A DNA stretch of 24,881 bases from an uncultured Butyrivibrio sp. (GTDB lineage Bacteria > Bacillota > Clostridia > Lachnospirales > Lachnospiraceae), in contig CAMVRW010000004.1 of assembly GCA_947169985.1 (NCBI GenBank), positions 1-24,881 on the forward strand, given 5' to 3'. The notes under the pieces are model-generated. The model did no database searches. It had not been told where the DNA came from and saw only the letters and a list, made by a program, of their open reading frames with translations. This document shows positions 7,281-16,116 of the stretch, piece by piece. The position numbers and the translations under genes were made by a program. Each line of letters begins with the position of its first letter. Position 1 is the first letter of the stretch.

Positions 7281-7370
7281 GCTTCCCTACGCCGGCATTA
7301 TCCGGGTCAGGTAAAAAGGGTTAGACGTGCGATGCACGTACACTCTCAGCATAGCTCCCCTAGCGGTTTT
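7281..7370 (-). promoter_or_regulatory. TPP riboswitch (THI-box)
   Basis: Read on the minus strand, the segment has all conserved THI-box parts. These are GGGGAGC near the 5' end, CTGAGA (7344-7349), a variable P3 hairpin ACGTGC-ATC-GCACGT, ACCCTT, ACCTGA, and the pyrophosphate-sensing GGATAATGCCGGCGTAGGGAA (7283-7303). Its promoter ends just upstream and thiT lies downstream, so thiamine pyrophosphate should turn thiT expression off. Confidence 0.97.
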
Positions 7371-7386
7371 ATTATGTTCAAGAATC

Positions 7387-7415
7387 ATTAAACACTTATA
7401 CCCCGGGGTTGTCAA
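7387..7415 (-). promoter_or_regulatory. Predicted promoter of the TPP riboswitch-thiT transcript
   Basis: A consensus TTGACA (7410-7415), a 17-nt spacer and TTTAAT (7387-7392) on the minus strand place the transcription start about 10 nt before the riboswitch aptamer. Confidence 0.75.
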
Positions 7416-7434
7416 TAGAGTTTTTGGAGGTTTT

Positions 7435-8109
7435 ATGGATAAATACAGATTTCTTTTGTTTGATCTTGACGGTACAGTGACTGATTCCGGCCCTGGGATC
7501 ATGAATGCCGCACAGATAGCGCTTTCCAGATATAATATCGAAGAAGCAGACTCTGAGCGGCTTCGGCTGTTTGTAGGGCCTCCTCTGGACAAGAGTTTTA
7601 TGGAAAGATACGGCTTTTCTGAGGAGCAGGCCTGGGAAGCCATCGGATATTTCAGAGAGTATTACAATAAGACCGGAATCTTTGAGAACAGCGTATATCC
7701 AGGGATGGATAACCTGTTAAAAGAGCTAAAAGAAGCGGGTTACGTTTTAGCCATCGCCTCCAGCAAGCCCATTGTGCTGATCCACAGGGTTTTAGGCCAC
7801 TTTGATATCGACAAATACTTTGATGTGGTAGTTGGCTGCGAACTGGATGGCACCAGATCCAAGAAGTCTGAAGTCATTGAAGAGGTGATAAGGCAGCTTA
7901 GCGAGTTGGCGCTTGAGCGAGGGCTTCCGGAAGTTAAGGAACTGTCCATAATGATCGGGGATCGTTGCTACGACGTAGAAGGCGCTCACAGCTTCGGACT
8001 GCCCTGCGTTGGCGTTCTATATGGTTATGGAAGTCGTGAAGAGATGGAAGAAGCTGGGGCCGACTATATTACTGAAACAGTTGAAACTCTTGGGGAACTA
8101 TTCTTATGA
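7435..8109 (+). CDS. HAD-superfamily phosphatase, phosphoglycolate phosphatase-like
   Basis: A 224-residue cytoplasmic hydrolase of the haloacid dehalogenase superfamily, subfamily I, most like Gph/PGP-type phosphatases. Motif I is FDLDGTVTDS with nucleophile D10 and acid/base D12. The helical cap runs from about 20 to 85. Motif II is IASSK (107-111). A lysine at 143 or 144 serves as the motif III lysine, and GDRCYD (175-180) supplies the Mg2+-binding acids. The substrate cannot be told from the sequence; phosphoglycolate, a sugar phosphate or pyrophosphate are the usual options. The ATG at 7435 has an excellent GGAGG 5 nt upstream. The longer frame from 7327 runs through the riboswitch and is not real. 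The stop overlaps the next gene's start as ATGA, so the two genes are translationally coupled. Confidence 0.9.
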   Translation: MDKYRFLLFDLDGTVTDSGPGIMNAAQIALSRYNIEEADSERLRLFVGPPLDKSFMERYGFSEEQAWEAIGYFREYYNKTGIFENSVYPGMDNLLKELKEAGYVLAIASSKPIVLIHRVLGHFDIDKYFDVVVGCELDGTRSKKSEVIEEVIRQLSELALERGLPEVKELSIMIGDRCYDVEGAHSFGLPCVGVLYGYGSREEMEEAGADYITETVETLGELFL

Positions 8110-8546
8110 AAATCAAATGGTATGAGTTCCTTATCTGGACAGGAATTGGGGCTCTGGCAGCCTTTATCCTGACCCTTATATTCAATGTCACAGGCCTTAC
8201 TAGGGTTTCCTCTTTTGAAGAGGCCAGTCATGGCCTATTTTACGTATCAGATTCCATCTGGGTTCTCATTGCCCTTTACTGCTTCGCAACTCCCCTGATC
8301 GAGGAGCTTATTTTCAGATACTGTATCTACAATCTGGTCCTTAAATACACGAAAAAAGCTGCAGTAGCGATTATACTTACTGCAGCTCTGTTTGGTATCT
8401 ATCATCTAAATCCGGTACAGATGCTCTACGGTTTTCTCATGGGGCTTCTCATTACCTACAGCTATCACAGGTACAAGATTCTGACCATTCCATTCCTGGT
8501 TCACGCAGCAGCCAACGCAGTGGCGCTTGCCTACACCTTCCTATAG
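8106..8546 (+). CDS. CPBP-family intramembrane protease (CAAX/Abi type)
   Basis: A 146-residue membrane protein of the CPBP (Abi) glutamic protease family, related to eukaryotic Rce1. It has about four to five hydrophobic segments. The three family motifs are intact: EExxxR at 66-71 (EELIFR), FxxxH at 96-100 (FGIYH) and HxxxN at 133-137 (HAAAN). It is short for the family (usually 200-300 residues), keeping little beyond the core catalytic domain. Bacterial members act in bacteriocin self-immunity, in processing of peptides or in unknown roles; nothing here decides between them. It overlaps the HAD gene by 4 nt and probably shares its mRNA. Its TAG stop lies in the palindrome CTATAG, whose other strand is the addA stop, so no terminator fits between them. 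Confidence 0.9.
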   Translation: MKIKWYEFLIWTGIGALAAFILTLIFNVTGLTRVSSFEEASHGLFYVSDSIWVLIALYCFATPLIEELIFRYCIYNLVLKYTKKAAVAIILTAALFGIYHLNPVQMLYGFLMGLLITYSYHRYKILTIPFLVHAAANAVALAYTFL

Positions 8547-11500
8547 GGCAATTACCTTTCCAAGGGCGAAGGAATAGATATAGACTTCCTTCACCTTTTT
8601 AAGAGTGGCGGCTTCTAAGGCCCTCTTATACAGGTCAAGCTGAACTTTGTATCTGTCTGTCAGGGTCTTTTCTTCTGATACCCTGTCAGTCTTATAATCC
8701 AGAAGTACCAATTCATCCCCCTCAATAAACCAGGCATCAATGATACCCTGAACCAGCACCATTTCTTCCTTAGGGAACTTGGGATCCAGCTCGTTAGCCG
8801 GAACTCCCATCATGAAGGGCTTCTCTCGCATCAGCTCGCCTCTTCTGAAAGCTTCTCCCATACGCTGCCCCAAGTCTGTGGACAGGAAAGCCGTAATATC
8901 CGGCGTCCAAACGGCCTGCTGCTCCTCGGGACTAAGCCACCCTTCCTCAGCCTTCCTGCATCCCCATGCGTATATCTTTTTGGAGATCGGATCAAGGATT
9001 CCTTTGGAAGCAAAATCAGCGGAAAGTGCCTGTTTATCAGTATTTGCGATATAACCTGCCGATTGGCTTGCTTGCTGCATCAGAGAAGCGTCCCCATAGA
9101 TTTCCTCGTCTAGTAGCTCCATGATACGGTGATATGCCGTTCCGCGCTCTGCACCGGTGAGGCCGTGGGAACGAACTGAGCTGTCGGCTTGAACGAAGGG
9201 CGCCTCATGAACACTGACTTCAGCCTCTTCCACGTAGCTCTTTTTCTTAAGCTCTGAAACAGAGGTCTTCGTGAAAAGACCTTTCAGGTTTTCATGGGCG
9301 TATCTTGCTGAGAATTTGGTTCTGAGGCGCTGACAAAGTTCCTCTTCCCAGTATTTATGCGTGTTTGCGATATGACCTGCCGATGGGCTTGTTTCCTGAC
9401 CTTGGAGCTCATTATCATCATGCAGTCCACTGTTTTTCTGTGTTTTCCCAAGTGCGGAGCTAAGGATACTCTTCAATTCCTCTCTTCTAAGAGTCCCATG
9501 GAGGGCATCGCGGATAAGATTCTCCTTCAGATCCTTTTCGCCCAGTGTACAGATTCTGAAGTCCGGAACCGGACCTTTGTCCATGTGCTCTTTGTAGGTG
9601 TCACCGAGGAGCTGATACTTATCAAGGATTGGTTCGAAGGCAGGATGCCTTATGAGTGATGGCATCAAAAGGTCTAAGAAGCTCTTAGCCCCGGATCTTG
9701 TGGTATAGGGAAGAAGTCGTTCGCTACCTGAAAAAACAGGAAGCTGCATAACCGATCCCTGGAGTCTGGCTGACAGGTTCTTGTCGTATGCTGTGAGGAT
9801 AAGCTTTTCCTTTGCTCTTGTAAGGGCAACATATAAAACTCTGATTTCCTCACCAAGGCTATCCATATTCATCTTGGAGGCGATAACCTGGCGCTTTAAG
9901 GTGTCGTATTTGACACGAAGCTCAGTGTTTATGCACTTTACCCCTATGCCCAGATCCATATCCGTAATAAGGTCGCCCTGAGAATCCCTGAAGTTGATCT
10001 CCTTGGAAAGCCCCGACACAAACACAACAGGGAATTCAAGTCCCTTACTCTTATGTATACTCATAATGCGGACAACGTCGGCGTTCTCATCAATTATCCC
10101 CGCTTCACCATAGTCCACCTGAACAGTCTTAAGGTGCTCAATATATCTTACAAAATGGAACAGACCCTTAAAGCTGGTCTTCTCGAAGTTTGCAGCATTT
10201 GTAAGAAGCAGCTCCACATTGGCCCGTCTCTGATTTCCTGCAGGCTGTGCAGCCACAATGGCCTCATAATCCGTCCGATCAAGAATGACCTGCAAAAGCT
10301 CATGAACCGGGGTGTATGTAGACATAGTGCGCATCTCTTCTACAAACGCAATGAATTTTCGCACACGAACTATGAGCTCATCATCCAGACCAACAGTCAT
10401 TTCATATTTTCCAGAAACATCTGCATTTCCATTTTCACCAGACTTCATAAAGGCATTTGCATGATCGATTTCGGCCACATCGGACATATCTGCGTTCCCG
10501 GCGCCACCTTTTTCTCCGAGTCCGGAAATTATCTCCAGTCCTTCGTAAAAAGTCCCAGAGAGGGAACGGTCAGCACACTTATCTATCGCTATGCGGATCC
10601 TAGCAAGGTCCTCGTCGGAAAAGCAGCCAATAAGGGAGTGCATTACTGCCACCAGCGGAATATCCTGTCTTGGATTATCTATAACTGACAAGAGGTCAAG
10701 AAGAACTGAAACTTCAGATGCCTCGAAATATCCGCTCTTTGACTCGATATAGGTGGGGATTCCCTGGCTTTCCAGCACATCCTTAAAGACGTCATCCCAT
10801 CCGGACAAAGACCTTAAGAGGATCACTATGTCCTTGTACTTAAGATCAGGATTCTCACGCCTAAGTGCCAGTATTCTTTCTGCCACAGCCAAAGCTTCCT
10901 TTTCCTTGGCTGTCATCGCGCTTATCGTCTCATCAGCATCACTGTCATCAAGAACATCACTGCCATCTAAAAGCATCAGTTCAGGACACACGTCATAGGT
11001 AGGTTCTTCAAACTCTCTTCCCAGCCTAAGCAGTGCATCTTCATCGTAGTCAACGCCTCCCAGGTCAGATCCCATGATCTTCTCAAATATATAGTTGGTG
11101 CCTGCGAGAACCTCAATCCTGCTTCGGAAGTTGTTGTGAAGGTCAATCCTCCTGTCAGAAGCCTTCTCATCCTTGCTAAAACTTCCCAGTTTTTCCATGA
11201 ATATCTCAGGTCTTGCCAATCTGAACTTGTAAATGCTCTGCTTGACATCACCTACCATGAACCTTTCGGAAACACCAGCCTCTTCTCCGGAAATTGCCTT
11301 AAGGATCATCTCCTGGACATTGTTACTGTCCTGATACTCATCTATGAGAACCTCCCTGAAGAACTCCCTGTATTCCAGCGCCACATTGGAAGGCTTGCAA
11401 AGCCCCAGTATCTCCTCGCAGAAAATCCCCTTGCACTCATCCTCATCGGGATGCTCCACCAAAATCTGCAGTGCGAAGTGCTCCATATCCGAGAAATCAA

Positions 11501-12578
11501 TAAGCTGCTTCTCTCTCTTTTTATTATCAAACCTTGACTTAAATTCCAAGGTAAGCCTGCACAGTTCTTTCACTGCCCGGTCGCAAAGTGCCATCTGGGC
11601 AACAATGGTCTCAGAGGTGAGAGCAAAATACTTCTCCACAAGTCCATTTATGCCCTTCTTAACCCCGTCCCTGAGGTCCTTTATATAGTCTCTCTTTTCC
11701 GTATTGACGGAAGGGTCCTTACTTGCTGACAATCTCTCGAAGCTGATGCCGCGAATGCCGTCAAACAGGGCATCGTAGGTATCATATCTCAAAGCCGCTA
11801 AAATACTGTCTTTGTCATCATTAAGGGTCTTTTCATACATATAAGGCCCGTCGCTCTCAAGAGCTATCTTAATTGCACTTTCAGTCTTATCAGCAGCTTC
11901 CTTAAGAACTCTCCTTGCGTGAGCCACGCATTCTTTTACCCAGGGAAGCTCATCGAAAGGCACATTCGGTACCTCATAGTCCCTTGCCCTATCCCTGATC
12001 CAATCCTCGGGAAATGGCATACTCATGGAAAACTTAAATAACTGATTAATAAATCCGATAGCTTCAGTATCTTTGCTGCCTGAAGCGAAATAATCCATGC
12101 AAAAGAGAAAGTCGCTATTGGTCACGTCCTTTGCAGCTTCATATTCCTCTTCCATGAGGTCTGACATGACCTCTTCCCTGATAAGCGTCAGCTCTCCCTC
12201 ATCTCCAACTCTGAAGGAAGGATCAAGTCCAATGGTATTAAAATTGTTCCTGATAACGTATTGACAGAATGAGTCAATTGTAGTTATCTGGGCGTTATGG
12301 ATCAGGGTCTCCTGCCTCTGAAGATGGGCATTTTCAGGATCCAGTGCCAGTTCCTTCTGGATAGCTGCAGTGATCTTCTCCTTCATCTGCGCTGCAGCTG
12401 CCTTTGTAAAGGTAACCACCAGAAGATGGTCCACATCAAGGCCTCCTAAGATCATCCTGATGATGCGCTCAACAAGTACAGCCGTCTTACCTGAGCCGGC
12501 TGCAGCTGATACCAGTATGTTGCAGTCCCTTGCGTCGATGACTGCCTGCTGTTCAGTAGTAAACTTAACTTCTGCCAT
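8541..12578 (-). CDS. addA: ATP-dependent helicase/nuclease subunit A
   Basis: AddA pairs with AddB in the helicase-nuclease that resects double-strand breaks for RecA-dependent repair and degrades linear DNA, the Firmicutes counterpart of RecBCD. It is a UvrD-like SF1A helicase. The Q-motif region is FTTEQQAVIDA, Walker A is SAAAGSGKT (24-32), and DEYQDSN is motif II. Further motifs include VGDVKQSIYKFR, SIHKSKGLEFPVVFVSG and RVLYVALTRAKEKL. The C-terminal nuclease has D1281 in GIID and DYKT (1294-1297), then QLDLY. At 1345 residues it is about 110 longer than Bacillus subtilis AddA. Part of the excess is low-complexity linker, including a duplicated segment (residues 1061-1075 and 1168-1182) and a GNAD-rich stretch near 690-725. 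The gene overlaps addB by 14 nt and is co-transcribed with it. Confidence 0.97.
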   Translation of the reverse strand: MAEVKFTTEQQAVIDARDCNILVSAAAGSGKTAVLVERIIRMILGGLDVDHLLVVTFTKAAAAQMKEKITAAIQKELALDPENAHLQRQETLIHNAQITTIDSFCQYVIRNNFNTIGLDPSFRVGDEGELTLIREEVMSDLMEEEYEAAKDVTNSDFLFCMDYFASGSKDTEAIGFINQLFKFSMSMPFPEDWIRDRARDYEVPNVPFDELPWVKECVAHARRVLKEAADKTESAIKIALESDGPYMYEKTLNDDKDSILAALRYDTYDALFDGIRGISFERLSASKDPSVNTEKRDYIKDLRDGVKKGINGLVEKYFALTSETIVAQMALCDRAVKELCRLTLEFKSRFDNKKREKQLIDFSDMEHFALQILVEHPDEDECKGIFCEEILGLCKPSNVALEYREFFREVLIDEYQDSNNVQEMILKAISGEEAGVSERFMVGDVKQSIYKFRLARPEIFMEKLGSFSKDEKASDRRIDLHNNFRSRIEVLAGTNYIFEKIMGSDLGGVDYDEDALLRLGREFEEPTYDVCPELMLLDGSDVLDDSDADETISAMTAKEKEALAVAERILALRRENPDLKYKDIVILLRSLSGWDDVFKDVLESQGIPTYIESKSGYFEASEVSVLLDLLSVIDNPRQDIPLVAVMHSLIGCFSDEDLARIRIAIDKCADRSLSGTFYEGLEIISGLGEKGGAGNADMSDVAEIDHANAFMKSGENGNADVSGKYEMTVGLDDELIVRVRKFIAFVEEMRTMSTYTPVHELLQVILDRTDYEAIVAAQPAGNQRRANVELLLTNAANFEKTSFKGLFHFVRYIEHLKTVQVDYGEAGIIDENADVVRIMSIHKSKGLEFPVVFVSGLSKEINFRDSQGDLITDMDLGIGVKCINTELRVKYDTLKRQVIASKMNMDSLGEEIRVLYVALTRAKEKLILTAYDKNLSARLQGSVMQLPVFSGSERLLPYTTRSGAKSFLDLLMPSLIRHPAFEPILDKYQLLGDTYKEHMDKGPVPDFRICTLGEKDLKENLIRDALHGTLRREELKSILSSALGKTQKNSGLHDDNELQGQETSPSAGHIANTHKYWEEELCQRLRTKFSARYAHENLKGLFTKTSVSELKKKSYVEEAEVSVHEAPFVQADSSVRSHGLTGAERGTAYHRIMELLDEEIYGDASLMQQASQSAGYIANTDKQALSADFASKGILDPISKKIYAWGCRKAEEGWLSPEEQQAVWTPDITAFLSTDLGQRMGEAFRRGELMREKPFMMGVPANELDPKFPKEEMVLVQGIIDAWFIEGDELVLLDYKTDRVSEEKTLTDRYKVQLDLYKRALEAATLKKVKEVYIYSFALGKVIAL
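9033..9077 (-). repeat. In-frame 45-bp repeat in addA, copy 2
   Basis: It encodes QASQSAGYIANTDK-like residues 1168-1182. It matches the copy at 9354-9398 at about 38 of 45 positions, in the same frame and orientation. Confidence 0.7.
9354..9398 (-). repeat. In-frame 45-bp repeat in addA, copy 1
   Basis: It encodes QETSPSAGHIANTHK (residues 1061-1075) in the linker ahead of the nuclease domain. About 38 of 45 bases match the copy at 9033-9077. Similarity at DNA level as well as protein level points to duplication or insertion of a repeat. Confidence 0.7.
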
Positions 12579-15500
12579 TATTATCTTCTTTCATTATCAG
12601 ATCCATTGCATCATTGTCAGAAAGCGTAAGCTTCCTCTTTTCAAATCCACGGATCTTCTCATCATATCCACAGATAGACCTGTAAGCACAGTAGGTACAG
12701 GACTGTCTCTTACTCTTTTCATCCTCGTAAGGATTTATCTGAATGTCTCCATCCAGAATCCTCTTACCAAATTCTCTGACCTTCCGGTTCACAAAGCCGG
12801 AAATCGCAGAATACTGCTGACTTGTAGCCACAGAAGATCTAGCAGAGAAGTCTCCGTCCTTCTTTATCTCCACCGGAATGATGTCAGACTTAGATATAAT
12901 GCCCTTATCCAGCATCTGTACAATAGCCTGATCTGCGTTAACCAGTCCGGTCATTTTTAGCTTGCTGATTATGTCCTTATTGATATCATCTGCTATTTTT
13001 TCTTCTTTTGCGTCAACCATGGGATCATTCACATGGTAATAAAGAATAGCTGCAGGAATTACCTCTTTTCCCGGAGATAGTTTCTTCTCAACTGCCATAG
13101 CTACGTTCATATACATCACAAGTTGCAGCTGAAGTCCATAATAGAGATATGCCATGTTAAAAGAATGAGTTCCGGATTTAAAGTCCATTACCTTGATATA
13201 AACCTTATCCTCATCCTTACATAGATCAATTCGGTCAACTTTCCCAACAAGCTTCATTCGCTCAGTAATGCCGTTTTTCTCATCCTCTGAGAGGGCCACA
13301 TTGATCTCCTCAATGCTGCCTGCTTCCTGGAAAGTCATCTCAACAAACGCCGGTTCAAATGTCCCCTTTGAGATCTGATACTTAAGGGTATCCACCGTAC
13401 GCTGAAGTATCCTTCGTATCCTCTCGATCATGTACTGATTGCGGGAACTGCTGAGAAGTATGGTATCTCCATAACTCTGAACACATTTTGTTAAAGCCTC
13501 ATTTAATATTTTGTCTGATTCTTCTTTTGACAGAGCATTCCAATTGATACCTTTTGTTATTATTTCTCCTGTATATTCCTCCAAAACCTTATGGAATACA
13601 TTACCAAGATCAGAGGCTTCAAATTCGTATTCCTTCCTCTCATCCAGGTGCAGCCCATACCTTATAAAGTGGGCATAGGCGCAGCTTGCAAACTGTTCAA
13701 GGCGGCTTACGCTGTTTTCAAGGGTAGCTCCGTAAAGAGCAACAGCCAGAGCCTTTGCCATGGGCACAGACTCATAATGCTTAAATGCTGCTTCCACGAG
13801 CCCTTCCATATACTTGCCGTTTCCTTCCTCTGACAAAACCCTGCAGAGGCTGAAAAACTCTTTTCTTTCATCATCAGAAAGTCTTCCGGAGGCATATTCT
13901 CTCATCATGGAAGAAAGATTGTCAAAGCTGTCTCTTACTGCCACATTCTGGCTTTCAAAATCCCCCTCCTCAGGTCGTTCAACTGTAAGACCATCAAACA
14001 TTGAAAGGAGCTTTGGAACAAGATATGCAGGCCCAAGGCTCTTTCCATCGCCTCCGATCGCTGCATAGGAAAGAAACAGCTTATCCGTGGGTTTCGTCAG
14101 GTTCATGTACAGATAGAGTCTTTGAATGTACATCTGCTGTCTTGGTGTAGGAGCAAATTCCACCTCAGTCCCCAGGTCAAGAAGGAACTGCCTGTCAATA
14201 TCCGAGAGGATTCCGCCACTTCCGGCGCTCTTTGGTATGTTTCCGTCATTTACGCCCACGAAGAACAGGACCTTAACCTCTTTAAGCCTGGTCCTTTCTA
14301 TATCTCCAACTATTATCCTGTCCACATCCTGAGGAATAGTGCCAACGGAGATCTCGCCAAAGCCTGTGGTAAGAAGCTCCTTGAATTCCTTTAAATCCAG
14401 CTTCTCATCACCAATAAGAGCGTCCATCTGATCCAAAAGAGCCATCACCTTGCCGTAGATCTGGTCATACTCCCTGGCCTTCTTGATATCCCCTGCTGCC
14501 TCAAACTTCTCTCTATAAGCAAGTAGCTTATCCGCTGATTCGTTTCCTTCTATAACTGCCTTAAGAGCCGCCGTAAGCTCTTTTACCGTGCCATTCTTAT
14601 TGTCAAATAAAGGCTCAAGATCTGAGGTTATCTTAGCCCTCATGCCCTCCAATATCTCAAGAGTCTTTACCTGGCGCTCATCCGCTTCATCAGCGTTTTT
14701 CCTGCGGCTGAATTTTGCAGGCATTCTCCTTAGGAACTTATCTTCCCAGCCTTTTTTGCCTTTGATACCCAGTGCCCTGACATAGTTCTCCAAAAGATCA
14801 GTATCGTCCCTTTCAAAGCCCGTTAAGCCACTTCGCATGTAATGGAACACATCCTCGTACTTATAGCCCGAAATAACGATATTAAGGGCGCTGGTCACAT
14901 ATTCAATAAATGGATTGAGCAGGATACTGGTATTCTGGTCAATGTAGACGGGAATATCGAACTTTTCGGCCCCTCTGGCAATAATATCTCCATAGTTCTC
15001 CAGAGAACCGCAAACAAGGGCTATATCCCTGTAGGCGTAGCCTTCATTCTTAACCAGGTCAGAAATCTTTATGAGGGTCTGCCTAACTTCCTGAGCGATA
15101 TCTGACGCCTCATAGAGGAAAATAGAGTTATTCTCCCCGATGAACTTATCTGGCCTGTACCGGAAAAGAGATTTCTCCAGAAATGACAGGGGCTCATTCC
15201 CCTTAAGTCTTACTACAGGCTGTTCCCTATAGAAAATATCAGCGTTTTCCCTGTGCCTTAGCTGTCTGAAGGTCTCCAGGTCAGGTATGGATGAGCCCTG
15301 CTCCCTTTGCACTTCAAACTCAAGTTTTTCCAGGTCCCTGACGGTCTTTTTTGTGAGCATAAAAAGCTCCTGCTCCTGATAATGACCATCATAAGGATCC
15401 TCCTCCGGGCTGATGGTAAGGGATACCACCACTTCTCTTGAAAGCTTCAAAAGCTCTTTTATCACCCTGTACTGAATAGGTGTAAAGCCGGTAAAACCGT

Positions 15501-16101
15501 CAAATACAATAACGCTGTCCCTTACAAGGGCAGAAGAAGGCAGAGCCCTGCACAGAATGTCCAGAGTTTCCTCCGTTGTAATGAATCTTCCCTCTATGTA
15601 CTCAAGAAAGCCCTTGTACAGGAGCCTAAGGTCCTTTATCTTGGCATTTAGTGCACCTTTTCCAGAGCTCTTTTCCTCAAGAAGGGACAGCTCCTTATCT
15701 CCGATACCATACTGCATGAACTCTGAAATAGTGGATTTGACCTCATCTATATAGCCTGCCTTGTGCATATTTCTGCCAACGACCGGCAGCAGATCCCCCA
15801 GCATGTCTGAAACACGCCTAAGGACAAGACTTTTCCCTATATCATCAAGCACAGAAAAAGAGCCATGGCCTGTTTCCTCAAATACTCTGTGAGAAAGTCT
15901 GCCAAAGCTCAATATGTCGATGTTCATGATAGCCTTCTTGGGATGCATATTTACCACATCCCATTGGGTCTGCATCGTGAACTGATCCGGCACGATTATC
16001 AGATAATCAGTGCCAGGATCCTCTATACTTTTGCTTATTACCTCTTCATAAAGACCGGTGCTCTTCCCCGCTCCGGACGCCCCAAAACAAAACTTCAGCA
16101 T
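12565..16101 (-). CDS. addB: ATP-dependent helicase/nuclease subunit B
   Basis: The second AddAB subunit, 1178 residues, close to the 1166 of Bacillus subtilis AddB. The N-terminus has a Walker A box (GASGAGKST, 7-15), while the rest of the helicase fold is divergent, as usual in AddB. The C-terminal PD-(D/E)XK nuclease has KVDRIDL and KVMDFKSGTHSF followed by QLQLVMYM. Four cysteines fit the iron-sulfur site that clamps the nuclease domain: one in QFASCAYAHF before the nuclease and three in CTYCAYRSIC near the C-terminus. In related enzymes AddB carries the Chi-recognition domain in its inactive helicase part. The ATG at 16101 lies 15 nt after the stop of the upstream c-di-GMP phosphodiesterase gene with only a modest ribosome binding site (GGGATGAG), so translation may be coupled. 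The addB-addA order is the standard one. Confidence 0.96.
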   Translation of the reverse strand: MLKFCFGASGAGKSTGLYEEVISKSIEDPGTDYLIIVPDQFTMQTQWDVVNMHPKKAIMNIDILSFGRLSHRVFEETGHGSFSVLDDIGKSLVLRRVSDMLGDLLPVVGRNMHKAGYIDEVKSTISEFMQYGIGDKELSLLEEKSSGKGALNAKIKDLRLLYKGFLEYIEGRFITTEETLDILCRALPSSALVRDSVIVFDGFTGFTPIQYRVIKELLKLSREVVVSLTISPEEDPYDGHYQEQELFMLTKKTVRDLEKLEFEVQREQGSSIPDLETFRQLRHRENADIFYREQPVVRLKGNEPLSFLEKSLFRYRPDKFIGENNSIFLYEASDIAQEVRQTLIKISDLVKNEGYAYRDIALVCGSLENYGDIIARGAEKFDIPVYIDQNTSILLNPFIEYVTSALNIVISGYKYEDVFHYMRSGLTGFERDDTDLLENYVRALGIKGKKGWEDKFLRRMPAKFSRRKNADEADERQVKTLEILEGMRAKITSDLEPLFDNKNGTVKELTAALKAVIEGNESADKLLAYREKFEAAGDIKKAREYDQIYGKVMALLDQMDALIGDEKLDLKEFKELLTTGFGEISVGTIPQDVDRIIVGDIERTRLKEVKVLFFVGVNDGNIPKSAGSGGILSDIDRQFLLDLGTEVEFAPTPRQQMYIQRLYLYMNLTKPTDKLFLSYAAIGGDGKSLGPAYLVPKLLSMFDGLTVERPEEGDFESQNVAVRDSFDNLSSMMREYASGRLSDDERKEFFSLCRVLSEEGNGKYMEGLVEAAFKHYESVPMAKALAVALYGATLENSVSRLEQFASCAYAHFIRYGLHLDERKEYEFEASDLGNVFHKVLEEYTGEIITKGINWNALSKEESDKILNEALTKCVQSYGDTILLSSSRNQYMIERIRRILQRTVDTLKYQISKGTFEPAFVEMTFQEAGSIEEINVALSEDEKNGITERMKLVGKVDRIDLCKDEDKVYIKVMDFKSGTHSFNMAYLYYGLQLQLVMYMNVAMAVEKKLSPGKEVIPAAILYYHVNDPMVDAKEEKIADDINKDIISKLKMTGLVNADQAIVQMLDKGIISKSDIIPVEIKKDGDFSARSSVATSQQYSAISGFVNRKVREFGKRILDGDIQINPYEDEKSKRQSCTYCAYRSICGYDEKIRGFEKRKLTLSDNDAMDLIMKEDNNGRS

Positions 16102-16116
16102 ATGCTGCTCATCCCA

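Noticed and set aside
7327..7434. N-terminal extension of the HAD protein
   Set aside because: The extra codons run through the TPP riboswitch, and the GGAGG-supported ATG at 7435 starts exactly at the HAD fold.
10395..10520. GNADMS/GNADVS peptide repeat in addA as an inserted repeat
   Set aside because: The DNA similarity is limited to about 17 bases with several mismatches, so low-complexity linker drift explains it as well.
10053..10688. 211-residue open frame opposite addA
   Set aside because: It is antisense to the conserved AddA helicase and has no family features; it reflects codon composition.
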